From NCBI GenBank assembly GCA_046046245.1, contig JBJOKE010000003.1, positions 248,001 to 312,000 on the forward strand: DNA of 64,000 nucleotides, in the 5' to 3' direction. Origin of the DNA: UBA4615 sp046046245 (GTDB lineage Bacteria; Pseudomonadota; Gammaproteobacteria; Burkholderiales; Burkholderiaceae_E). This document shows positions 31,539-38,909 of the stretch, piece by piece (position 1 is the first letter of the stretch; every line of letters starts with the position of its first letter). The notes under the pieces are model-generated. The model made no database searches, had not been told where the DNA came from, and saw nothing but the letters and a program-made list of their open reading frames with translations. A program made the position numbers and the translations under genes.

Positions 31539-32363
31539 ATGGCGATGCTCAGCTTCGAAAAAAAATACCGCGTGCGTGGAGGGACCCTGCTCGGGGGTGA
31601 CCTCTTCGACTTCTGGGTGGGGCCGTTCTACGTCGGGTTCTTCGGCGTCACGACGATCTTCTTCTCCCTCGTCGGCACCGCGCTCATCCTCTACGGCGCG
31701 GCCCTCGGCCCGACGTGGAACCTCTGGCAGATCAACATCGCGCCGCCGGACCTGAAGTACGGGCTCGGGCTCGCGCCGATGAAGGAGGGCGGCCTGTGGC
31801 AGGTCATCACGATCTGCGCGATCGGCGCCTTCGCCTCGTGGGCGCTGCGCGAGGTCGAGATCTGCAGGAAGCTCGGCATCGGCTACCACGTGCCGGCCGC
31901 CTTCAGCATGGCGATCTTCGCCTACGTCACCCTGGTGGTGATCCGGCCGATCCTGCTGGGTGCCTGGGGCCACGGCTTCCCGTACGGGATCCTGAGCCAC
32001 CTCGACTGGGTGTCGAACGTCGGCTACCAGTACCTGCACTTCCACTACAACCCGGCGCACATGATCGCCGTGTCGTTCTTCTTCGCCACCACCTTCGCGC
32101 TGTCGCTGCACGGCGCGGCCGTGCTGTCGGCGACGAACCCGAAGAAGGGCCTGCCGGTGAAGACGCCGGAGCACGAGGACACCTTCTTCCGCGACACGAT
32201 CGGCTACTCGATCGGCACCCTCGGCATCCACCGGCTCGGCCTGTTCCTCGCGCTGTCGGCCGGCTTCTGGAGCGCGGTGTGCATCGTGATCAGCGGTCCC
32301 TTCTGGACGCGCGGCTGGCCCGAGTGGTGGGGTTGGTGGCTCGCGCTGCCGATCTGGAAATGA
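31539..32363 (+). CDS. pufL: Photosynthetic reaction centre L subunit
   Basis: The 274-residue, five-helix protein begins AMLSFEKKYRVRGGTLLGGD. HLDWVSNVGYQYLHFHYNPA contains a bacteriochlorophyll-ligand His, and SLHGAAVLSATNP and GTLGIHRLGLFL hold non-haem iron and quinone-site residues. It forms the heterodimer core with PufM. It is the family's usual length. Confidence 0.97.
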   Translation: MAMLSFEKKYRVRGGTLLGGDLFDFWVGPFYVGFFGVTTIFFSLVGTALILYGAALGPTWNLWQINIAPPDLKYGLGLAPMKEGGLWQVITICAIGAFASWALREVEICRKLGIGYHVPAAFSMAIFAYVTLVVIRPILLGAWGHGFPYGILSHLDWVSNVGYQYLHFHYNPAHMIAVSFFFATTFALSLHGAAVLSATNPKKGLPVKTPEHEDTFFRDTIGYSIGTLGIHRLGLFLALSAGFWSAVCIVISGPFWTRGWPEWWGWWLALPIWK

Positions 32364-32383
32364 GCGGAGACGGAGACTAGACC

Positions 32384-33388
32384 ATGGCCCAGTACCAGCC
32401 CTTCTCGCCGCCGTACCAGAACCTGTTCACCCAGGTGCAGGTCGTCGGCCCCGTCCACGACGGCCCGGACCTCCCGACCGAGCGCGAGAACCGCGAGCGG
32501 ATCTTCACGCCCGTCCTGTCCTGGCTGTTCGGCCTGCTCGGCAACGCCCAGATCGGGCCGATCTACCTCGGCACGCTCGGCATCCTGTCGATCTTCTGCG
32601 GCGTCGTCGCCTTCCAGATCATCGGCTGGAACATGCTCGCCTCGGTCGACTACAGCCCGATCGAGATGCTGCGGCAGCTGCCCTGGCTCGCGCTCGAGCC
32701 GCCGCCGCCCGGCTACGGCCTGAAGCTGCCCCCGATGAACCAGGGCGGCTGGTGGCTGTTGACCGGCTTCTTCCTGACCGCCTCGATGCTGCTCTGGTGG
32801 GCCCGGATGTACCGCCGCGCGCGCCAGCTCGGCATGGGCACCCACGTGGCCTGGGCCTTCGCCGCGGCGATCTGGCTGTACCTCGTGCTCGGCTTCTTCC
32901 GGCCGATCCTGATGGGCAGCTGGGGCGAGGCGGTGCCCTTCGGGATCTTCCCGCACCTGGACTGGACCGCGGCGTTCTCGATCCGCTACGGCAACCTGTT
33001 CTACAACCCGTTCCACATGCTGTCGATCGTGTTCCTCTACGGCTCGACGCTGCTGTTCGCGATGCACGGCGCGACGATCCTCGCCGTCACCCCGTACGGC
33101 GGCGAGCGCGAGATCGAGCAGATCGTCGACCGCGGCACCGCATCCGAGCGCGCCGGCCTGTTCTGGCGCTGGACGATGGGCTTCAACGCGACGATGGAAT
33201 CGATCCACCGCTGGGCCTGGTGGTTCGCGGTGCTGTGCCCGCTGACCGGCGGCATCGGCATCCTGCTCACCGGCACCGTCGTCGACAACTGGTTCCTCTG
33301 GGCGGTCAAGCACGGCGTCGCGCCGAGCTACCCGGCCGTCTACCCGCCCGTGATCGATCCCGCCACGCTGATGGGAGTCAAGCCATGA
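32384..33388 (+). CDS. pufM: Photosynthetic reaction centre M subunit
   Basis: The 334-residue five-helix partner of PufL. FPHLDWTAAFSIRYGNLFYNP and FLYGSTLLFAMHGATILAVT contain pigment and iron ligands; ERAGLFWRWTMGFNATMESI carries the fifth iron ligand Glu region. The C-terminal extension (APSYPAVYPPVIDP) is typical of M subunits that bind a tetrahaem cytochrome, consistent with pufC next door. The stop overlaps the pufC ATG. Confidence 0.97.
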   Translation: MAQYQPFSPPYQNLFTQVQVVGPVHDGPDLPTERENRERIFTPVLSWLFGLLGNAQIGPIYLGTLGILSIFCGVVAFQIIGWNMLASVDYSPIEMLRQLPWLALEPPPPGYGLKLPPMNQGGWWLLTGFFLTASMLLWWARMYRRARQLGMGTHVAWAFAAAIWLYLVLGFFRPILMGSWGEAVPFGIFPHLDWTAAFSIRYGNLFYNPFHMLSIVFLYGSTLLFAMHGATILAVTPYGGEREIEQIVDRGTASERAGLFWRWTMGFNATMESIHRWAWWFAVLCPLTGGIGILLTGTVVDNWFLWAVKHGVAPSYPAVYPPVIDPATLMGVKP

Positions 33389-34428
33389 GTCGCGCCCGAC
33401 TGACCAAGCTCGTGCTGGCGGCCGCGGCCGTCGGCACCCTGCTCGCCGGCTGCGAGCGGCCGCCGATCGACAACGTCCAGGTCGGCTTCCGCGGCGTCGC
33501 GATGGAGCAGAACTACAACCCTCGGCTGATGGCCAAGGTCATCGAGGCGAACCAGCCGCCGGAGGCGCTGCCGCCGGTGCCCTCCGACGGTCCGAAGGCC
33601 AAGCAGGTCTACCAGAACGTCAAGGTGCTGGGCGATCTGAGCGTGGGCGAGTTCACCCGGGTGATGGCGGCGATGTCGCTGTGGGTCGCGCCGAAGGAAG
33701 GGCCCGAGGCGTCCTGCGTCTACTGCCACAACCCGGCGAACTTCGCCGACGACTCGAAGTACACGAAGATCGTCGCGCGCAAGATGGTCCAGATGACGCA
33801 GACCATCAACACGAAGTGGCAGTCGCACGTGGCCCAGACCGGCGTCACCTGCTACACCTGCCACCGTGGCGAGCCGGTGCCCTCGCAGGTCTGGTTCGAC
33901 CCGACGCCGCGCACGCACGACGTCAAGGGCATGCTCGGCGACCGTGCGCTGCAGAACGAGCCGGCGGACTCGGTGAAGCTCGCGTCGTTGCCCTACGACC
34001 CGTTCGGGCCGTACCTGAAGAGCACGAAGGACAGCGCGCCGATCCGTGTGCAGGGCGACACCGCGCTGCCCACCGGCAACCGTGCGTCGATCAAGCAGAC
34101 TGAGTTCACCTACTCGCTGATGGTCCACATGTCGGACTCGCTGGGCGTGAACTGCACCTACTGCCACAACAGCCGTGCGTGGAACGACTGGTCGCAGAGC
34201 CCGCCGCAGCGCGCGACCGCGTGGTACGGCATCCGGATGGCGCGCGAGCTGAACACCGACTACATGCTGCCCCTCACCGACGTGTTCCCCGCGAACCGCA
34301 AGGGCGAGATGGGCGACGTGCCGAAGGTCAGCTGCGGCACCTGCCACCAGGGCGCGTACAAGCCGGTCTTCGGCGCGAAGATGGCCAAGGACCACCCCGA
34401 ACTCGGCGGCGTCCCGGCCGCGAAATGA
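33385..34428 (+). CDS. pufC: Reaction-centre tetrahaem cytochrome c subunit
   Basis: A 347-residue lipoprotein with signal and lipobox LLAGCERPP and exactly four CXXCH haem sites: CVYCH, CYTCH, CTYCH and CGTCH. It sits on the periplasmic face of the reaction centre and re-reduces the special pair. It is coupled to pufM by an ATGA overlap and is the last gene of the bchCXYZ-puf operon, followed by hairpins and a T-rich terminator. Confidence 0.97.
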   Translation: MSRARLTKLVLAAAAVGTLLAGCERPPIDNVQVGFRGVAMEQNYNPRLMAKVIEANQPPEALPPVPSDGPKAKQVYQNVKVLGDLSVGEFTRVMAAMSLWVAPKEGPEASCVYCHNPANFADDSKYTKIVARKMVQMTQTINTKWQSHVAQTGVTCYTCHRGEPVPSQVWFDPTPRTHDVKGMLGDRALQNEPADSVKLASLPYDPFGPYLKSTKDSAPIRVQGDTALPTGNRASIKQTEFTYSLMVHMSDSLGVNCTYCHNSRAWNDWSQSPPQRATAWYGIRMARELNTDYMLPLTDVFPANRKGEMGDVPKVSCGTCHQGAYKPVFGAKMAKDHPELGGVPAAK

Positions 34429-34444
34429 TGTCCGTCCCGTTCCA

Positions 34445-34466
34445 GCCGGAGGCCTGAGCCTCCGGC
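34445..34466 (+). terminator. First hairpin after pufC
   Basis: GCCGGAGGC, loop CTGA, GCCTCCGGC: a perfect 9-bp stem 16 nt after the pufC stop without a T-run; perhaps a 3' stabiliser. Confidence 0.5.
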
Positions 34467-34537
34467 GTCGATCCCCGCTCCCGCCACCCTCATGGTGGCG
34501 GTCCGCTCAAGCGGTATCTCCCCGCTCGAGTGCCTGG

Positions 34538-34566
34538 CGGCGTCCGAAAGGACGCCGTCTTTTTTT
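34538..34566 (+). terminator. Rho-independent terminator of the bchC-puf operon
   Basis: CGGCGTCC, tetraloop GAAA, GGACGCCG, then a T-rich tract with seven consecutive T. This is the clearest intrinsic terminator in the window and marks the end of the puf operon. Confidence 0.88.
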
Positions 34567-34676
34567 GTCCCGACGGACCGTAACACGTCCGTCGCCCGCT
34601 GGCGAGACGCGCGCTTGCACGCGCCGCGCCGCCGGGGCACGCTTCGCGACCCGTCGACCCGTCCCGCACCACCGCC

Positions 34677-35390
34677 ATGTCCTTCGACTTCACCGGCCGT
34701 CGCGTCCTCGTCACCGGCGGCACCAGCGGCATCGGCCTGGGCATCGCACGCGCCTTCGAGGCGGCCGGCGCGCGGGTCGTCGCCGCCGGCCTCGTCGGCG
34801 CCGACGCGCCCGCCGCCACCGACACGCTGCACATCGCCGCGCTCGACGTCACCGACTCCGCGTCGGTCGAGGCGGTGGTGGGCGGCCAGGGCACGCTCGA
34901 CGTGCTGGTCAACGCGGCCGGCGTGATCCGCCGCGGCGACGAACACGACCCGGCCGTCTTCGCGCAGGTCATCGACGTGAACCTCAACGGCGCGATGCGC
35001 TGCTGCGCGGCCGCGCGGCCGCTGCTCGAGCAGTCGGGCGGCGCGGTGGTCAACGTCGCATCGATGCTCAGCTTCTTCGGCGGCGGCCTCGTGCCCGGCT
35101 ATTCGGCGAGCAAGGGCGGCATCGCGCAGCTCACCAAGAGCCTCGCGATCGCATGGGCGCCGAAGGGTGTGCGCGTCAACGCGGTGGCGCCCGGCTGGAT
35201 CGCGACGCCGCTCACGCAGGCGCTGCAGGACGACCCGGCGCGCGCCGGCCCGATCCTGGCGCGCACGCCGATGGGCCGCTGGGGCACGCCCGCCGACGTC
35301 GCCGGGCCGGTGCTCTTCCTGTGCTCGCCGGCCGCCGCGTTCGTGACCGGCACGGTGCTGCCGGTGGACGGCGGCTACCTGGTGAGCTGA
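34677..35390 (+). CDS. Short-chain dehydrogenase/reductase
   Basis: A 237-residue classical SDR with the cofactor motif VTGGTSGIGLGIA, VLVNAAGVI, catalytic Ser in NVASM, YSASKGG as the YxxxK pair, and the C-terminal VTGTVLPVDGGYLVS. It reduces or oxidises an unknown alcohol/ketone. It is the first gene after the puf terminator and has no visible tie to photosynthesis. Confidence 0.92.
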   Translation: MSFDFTGRRVLVTGGTSGIGLGIARAFEAAGARVVAAGLVGADAPAATDTLHIAALDVTDSASVEAVVGGQGTLDVLVNAAGVIRRGDEHDPAVFAQVIDVNLNGAMRCCAAARPLLEQSGGAVVNVASMLSFFGGGLVPGYSASKGGIAQLTKSLAIAWAPKGVRVNAVAPGWIATPLTQALQDDPARAGPILARTPMGRWGTPADVAGPVLFLCSPAAAFVTGTVLPVDGGYLVS

Positions 35391-35408
35391 AACGGAGCCG
35401 GTCGCCGA

Positions 35409-35906
35409 TCAGGCTGCGGCGAGCCGCAGCGCGAAGCGCTGCTCGGTCACCTCGGTACCCCAGCGCGCGCCGCGGACCTGCTCGACCAGCACGAAGCCCG
35501 CGCGTTCGTAGAGGCGGCGGGCGGCGTCGAGCCCCTCGAAGGTCCAGAGCTCGACCCGGTCGTGGCCGCGTTCGCGGCAGAACGCGAGCGCGGCCCCGAG
35601 GAGCGCGGTACCGGCGCCCCGGCCGCGCAGCGCCTCGGACACGAAGAACCAGCGCAGGTGTGCGGGCCCGCCGGGCGCATGCGGCGCCTGGATCGCCACG
35701 CTGCCCTCGATGCGTTCGCCGAGGACCGCGAGCCACAGGCCGTCGCGGCCGTCGGCGAGCCCCTCGCAGACATCCGCCACCTCGCGGGCCACGAGCGCCT
35801 CGAAGGCCACCCCGAAGCCCGCGATCCGCGCGTAGCCCTCGCCGTGCAGCGCGGCGATGCGGCCGATGGCGCCGGGGCGCCAGCCCGGTTCGATGCGCAG
35901 GTCCAT
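35409..35906 (-). CDS. GNAT-family N-acetyltransferase
   Basis: A 165-residue acetyltransferase with the acetyl-CoA-binding motif RGRGAGTALLGAAL, a following strand ERGHDRVELWTFEGLDAARR, and LYERAGFVLVEQ typical of GNAT C-termini. The substrate is unknown. It is convergent with the SDR gene (18-nt gap). Confidence 0.88.
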   Translation of the reverse strand: MDLRIEPGWRPGAIGRIAALHGEGYARIAGFGVAFEALVAREVADVCEGLADGRDGLWLAVLGERIEGSVAIQAPHAPGGPAHLRWFFVSEALRGRGAGTALLGAALAFCRERGHDRVELWTFEGLDAARRLYERAGFVLVEQVRGARWGTEVTEQRFALRLAAA

Positions 35907-35991
35907 CGTCGCAGTCTGCCACGACGGGCCGCCGGCGGGCCGCCGGCGCGCCGATCGGCCGGGGCATCGGACCGTCGCGCGATCGGGCCGC

Positions 35992-36621
35992 TCAGCCCCC
36001 CAGCCGCCCCGTCGCCAGCAGCACCGCCAGCGTGGCCATCGTCGCGGCCACGGCCGCGTCCAGCAGCCGCCAGGCGAGCGGCCGCGCGAACAGCGGCGCG
36101 GCCGCGCGCGCGCCGTAGCCCAGCAGCACGAACCAGGTCACGCTCGCCGCCGCCGCGCCCACCGCGAACAGCGGCCGCGTCGCCGCCGGGTGCTGGGCGC
36201 CCACCGAGCCGATCAGCAGCACCGTGTCGAGCCAGACGTGCGGATTCAGCAGCGACAGCGCGACCACCTGCGCGAGCACCGCACGCCGCGTGACCGGCGC
36301 CTCGCCCGCGGCCTGCAGCGTGCCCGGGTGCAGCGCGCGACGCGCGGCCTGCAGCCCGTACCAGGCCAGCACCGCGGCGCCCGCCCAGGACAGCGCACGC
36401 AGCAGCGCCGGGTGCGGGCCGACCGCCGCGCCCAGGCCCGCCGTGCCGGCGGCGATCAGCACCGCGTCGATCGTGGCGCAGGCGAGCACCACCGCGCCCA
36501 CGTGCTCGCGGCGCAGCCCCTGCCGCAGCACGAACGCGTTCTGCGCGCCGATGGCCACGATCAGCGAGGCGCCCAGGCCGAAGCCCGCGGCGAGCGGGGC
36601 GAGGAAGTCGAGCCGGTCCAT
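35992..36621 (-). CDS. argO: LysE/ArgO-family amino-acid exporter
   Basis: The 209-residue, six-helix membrane protein has the family motif LGASLIVAIGAQNAFVLRQG near its start and LLNPHVWLDTVLLIGSVG in the middle. Members export lysine or arginine. It is divergent from a LysR-type gene of the ArgP kind, the classical regulator pair, across an 86-nt gap. Confidence 0.9.
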   Translation of the reverse strand: MDRLDFLAPLAAGFGLGASLIVAIGAQNAFVLRQGLRREHVGAVVLACATIDAVLIAAGTAGLGAAVGPHPALLRALSWAGAAVLAWYGLQAARRALHPGTLQAAGEAPVTRRAVLAQVVALSLLNPHVWLDTVLLIGSVGAQHPAATRPLFAVGAAAASVTWFVLLGYGARAAAPLFARPLAWRLLDAAVAATMATLAVLLATGRLGG

Positions 36622-36707
36622 CGCCGCAGGATCACCCGGGACCGGCGTCGTACGCCAGCAAGAACTGCTAAGGTCGATTCAGTCCCGCTTCATCGACGGA
36701 GGCGAAC

Positions 36708-37628
36708 GTGCTGGATTACGCGCTGATCGAGGCCGTCGCGGCCGTGCTTCGCGAGGGCAGCTTCGAGCGTGCCGCCAGGGGGCTCGGCGTCACGCCGTCG
36801 GCGGTCTCGCAGCGGGTGAAGCTGATCGAGGAGCGGATGGGCACCGCGCTGATCGTCCGCGGCCAGCCCTGCGTGCCGACCGAGGCCGGTGCACGGCTGT
36901 GCCGGCACGCCGAGCGCGTGGCGATGCTCGAGGCCGACCTGCGGCACGCGCTGCCCGCGGTCTCCGGGCTCGGCCGGCCGGCCGACCGCCCGGTGCTGCC
37001 GATCGCCGTCAACGCCGACAGCCTCGCGACCTGGTTCGCCGACGTGATCGCCGAGGCCGCGGCCGACGGCGGGCCGCTGCTCGACGTGTCGATCGACGAC
37101 CAGGACCACACCGCCGAGTGGCTGCAGCGCGGGCGCGTGCTCGCGGCGGTCACCTCCACCGGCACGCCGCTGCCCGGGTGCCGCAGCCGCCGGCTCGGCG
37201 CGCTGCGCTATCGGGCGACCGCCAGCCCGGCGTTCGTGCGGCGCTGGTTCGCCGACGGCGTGTCCGCGCGCACGCTCGCCGCCGCCCCCTGCCTGGTCTT
37301 CGACCGGAAGGACCGGCTGCAGCACCGATGGGCCGCGCGCGTGTCACGGCGCGAGGTGGAGTTCGCCGCGCACCGGCTGCCGTCGGCGCACGCCTTCGTC
37401 GCGGCGGCGCTGGCCGGCGTCGGCTGGGGCATGAACCCCGAGGCCCTGGTGACCGCGCACCTGAAGGCCGGCCGGCTGCGTCGCGTAGTCGCCGTCCGGT
37501 CCATCCCCGCTCGCGCGGGGACAACGCGATCGTCGATGCCTGGGTGTCGATGGCCGCGGGCTCCCACTCGGGCAGAGCGAGCCCGCAGCGCGACGAGGAC
37601 TTCCGCTCCGCATCGCTCGCCGCGATGA
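36708..37628 (+). CDS. argP: ArgP-like LysR regulator with altered, fused C-terminus
   Basis: The N-terminus (DYALIEAVAAVLREGSFERA, VTPSAVSQRVKLIEERMG) is a normal ArgP/IciA-type LysR winged helix, and the effector domain runs intact to GMNPEALVTAHLKAGRLRRV. From about 37495 the expected ArgP tail is replaced by a type I-E-like CRISPR repeat translated as VRSIPARAGT, followed by low-complexity out-of-frame sequence up to a chance stop. The last 15-25 native residues are therefore lost. The protein may still bind DNA, but lysine/arginine sensing may be affected. A deletion or recombination joined argP to a nitroreductase fragment. Confidence 0.75.
   Translation: MLDYALIEAVAAVLREGSFERAARGLGVTPSAVSQRVKLIEERMGTALIVRGQPCVPTEAGARLCRHAERVAMLEADLRHALPAVSGLGRPADRPVLPIAVNADSLATWFADVIAEAAADGGPLLDVSIDDQDHTAEWLQRGRVLAAVTSTGTPLPGCRSRRLGALRYRATASPAFVRRWFADGVSARTLAAAPCLVFDRKDRLQHRWAARVSRREVEFAAHRLPSAHAFVAAALAGVGWGMNPEALVTAHLKAGRLRRVVAVRSIPARAGTTRSSMPGCRWPRAPTRAERARSATRTSAPHRSPR
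37497..37525 (+). repeat. Solitary 29-bp sequence resembling a type I-E CRISPR repeat
   Basis: It begins CGGTCCATCCCCGCTCGCGC and continues GGGGACAAC. This is the length and near-consensus form of type I-E repeats (CGGT-T/C-ATCCCCGC, hairpin, GCGGGGA-ACAC), with the internal CCCCGC/GCGGGG stem. Only one copy is visible, with no spacer-repeat periodicity and no cas genes in the window. It lies exactly at the break between argP and a nitroreductase fragment. Confidence 0.55.
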
Positions 37629-37825
37629 CGCCGATGCTCGCCGGCGCCGAGCGGGGCCTGGTCAGCGGTCCGATGAGCGGCTTCGATCCGGCGAAGGTCT
37701 CGGAGGCCCTGGGACTCGGGGCCGACGAGGGGTCGGTGGTGCTGGTGTCGGTCGGGTACGCGGCGCCGGGCAACGCGCCGCGGAAGCCGCGGCGGCCGGT
37801 GCCGGAGGGGTTGCGCCTGGCTTAG
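37526..37825 (+). pseudogene. C-terminal fragment of a nitroreductase-family gene
   Basis: In this frame, from about 37612, the sequence reads SLAAMTPMLAGAERGLVSGP then MSGFDPAKVSEALGLGADEG and VVLVSVGYAAPGNAPRKPRR. These are the conserved C-terminal parts of FMN-dependent nitroreductases (the 'G-S-C/G-PMxGFD' helix and the 'VGYAAPGxxPRKPRRP' tail). The N-terminal two-thirds are absent, and the 5' end abuts the CRISPR-like repeat. There is no own start codon context. It is a deletion remnant. Confidence 0.7.
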
Positions 37826-37852
37826 TCGGTGCGCCGACCGGCGCGACGCCGC

Positions 37853-38182
37853 TCACTTCGAGTCGGGATCCGCCATCCATTCCGGGATGTCGCGCCGGTC
37901 GTGCAGGATGCGCCAAACATCGACGTGATCCGCGCGCTCGGCGTAGAACACCCGATACGGGTACCGCTCCAGCGCCCACGCACGCAACCCCGGCAGGTTC
38001 AGTTCGTGCGCCCACCGCGGCGACCCCGTCGCGGGGTGGCGGGCGATGTGGGCATACGCGGCTTCAAGCGCGTCGACGAACCCGAGCGCGACCTGTTCAG
38101 AGCCTTCCTCGACGTAGCGGTCGACCGCGTCCTCCGCGTCCCGCACCGCCGCCGCGCGCAGGATCACGGGCCTGACCTTCAT
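37853..38182 (-). CDS. parE: ParE-family toxin (RelE/ParE superfamily)
   Basis: A 109-residue toxin. VILRAAAVRDAEDAVDRYVE, NLPGLRAWALERYPYRVFYA and VWRILHDRRDIPEWM follow the ParE fold with its C-terminal RILHxRRD motif. ParE toxins poison DNA gyrase. It starts 7 nt after the antitoxin gene and forms a standard ParDE pair. Confidence 0.9.
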   Translation of the reverse strand: MKVRPVILRAAAVRDAEDAVDRYVEEGSEQVALGFVDALEAAYAHIARHPATGSPRWAHELNLPGLRAWALERYPYRVFYAERADHVDVWRILHDRRDIPEWMADPDSK

Positions 38183-38189
38183 GCCGCCG

Positions 38190-38453
38190 TCAGGCCTTCC
38201 GACGCGCAGGCCGGCCTCGAGCGGCCCCGGTCCGCGCGCGGGCCCTCAGACGTTCGAGGTGATCCGCATCGACGGCCAAGGTGGGCGCCGACGCGGCCCC
38301 CGCCAGCAACAGTCCGCGCAGGTGCTGACGATCCTGATCGCGTCGGATCAGTTCGCGCACGTACTCGCTGCTGGTGCCGAACCCGCGCTGCTCGACCTGC
38401 TCGTCAACGAAGGCTTTCAGGCTCTCCGGGAGGGAGATGTTCATCGTGCTCAT
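38190..38453 (-). CDS. parD: ParD-family antitoxin
   Basis: The 87-residue product has a ribbon-helix-helix N-terminus (MSTMNISLPESLKAFVDEQV, then GTSSEYVRELIRRDQDR) and a variable Arg-rich toxin-binding tail. It neutralises ParE and probably represses the operon through the palindrome 19 nt upstream. Convergence with the nitroreductase remnant marks a gene-turnover zone. Confidence 0.9.
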   Translation of the reverse strand: MSTMNISLPESLKAFVDEQVEQRGFGTSSEYVRELIRRDQDRQHLRGLLLAGAASAPTLAVDADHLERLRARARTGAARGRPARRKA

Positions 38454-38471
38454 GCTGCGAGCATACGAGGC

Positions 38472-38488
38472 TTGCCAAATTTTGGCAA
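38472..38488. promoter_or_regulatory. Palindromic operator upstream of parDE
   Basis: TTGCCAAA, one central T, TTTGGCAA: a perfect 8-bp inverted repeat 19 nt upstream of the parD start, AT-rich relative to its surroundings. This is the size and position expected for ParD autoregulation. Confidence 0.7.
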
Positions 38489-38514
38489 ACCTTCCCAGAG
38501 GCGCGAGACGGCCG

Positions 38515-38892
38515 TCAGTGCATCGACCGCCGCCCGTCCTCGCGCCGCTCCGGCATCGCCTCGCTAACCCGCGCGGGTTCGTCGAAGGTCGAGAGCAGCA
38601 GCGCGCGCTCGGTGCGGCGACCGTCGAGCGACAGGCTGACCGCCGTGCCGCAGGCGATGCAGAAGTGGACGGTCATCGGACGCGGGTGCGCCTCGGACGT
38701 GTGGCCGACGCTGCCGATCTTGCCGCCGCCGAACTCCACGCAGGCGTCCGGCCACACCGGATCCCCTGGGCCGCGCACCCGCGCGAGCCCGCGGCAGAAC
38801 CCGCAGTCGCAGCGGACCCAGTCCTGCGGATCGCCGCGCGTCCGGAAGCGCACCGCGCCGCACGGACATCCGCCTTCGAGTCGGCTTGTCAT
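38515..38892 (-). CDS. GFA-family (glutathione-dependent formaldehyde-activating-like) zinc protein
   Basis: A 125-residue protein with the GFA/CENP-V zinc fold: GGCPCGAVRF, CDCGFCRGL and HFCIACGTAVSL give the paired Cys ligands. Family members include formaldehyde-glutathione adduct enzymes and many uncharacterised proteins. It lies 17 nt after puhE on the same strand and could be read as the last gene of the bchF-puhE superoperon, though it has no known link to photosynthesis. Confidence 0.88.
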   Translation of the reverse strand: MTSRLEGGCPCGAVRFRTRGDPQDWVRCDCGFCRGLARVRGPGDPVWPDACVEFGGGKIGSVGHTSEAHPRPMTVHFCIACGTAVSLSLDGRRTERALLLSTFDEPARVSEAMPERREDGRRSMH

Positions 38893-38909
38893 CGGTCCTC
38901 CCTAACGGG

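Noticed and set aside
37430..37830. A CRISPR array
   Set aside because: Only one repeat-like unit is present. There is no second copy at 60-62 bp spacing on either side and no cas gene in the window, so it is listed as a solitary repeat.
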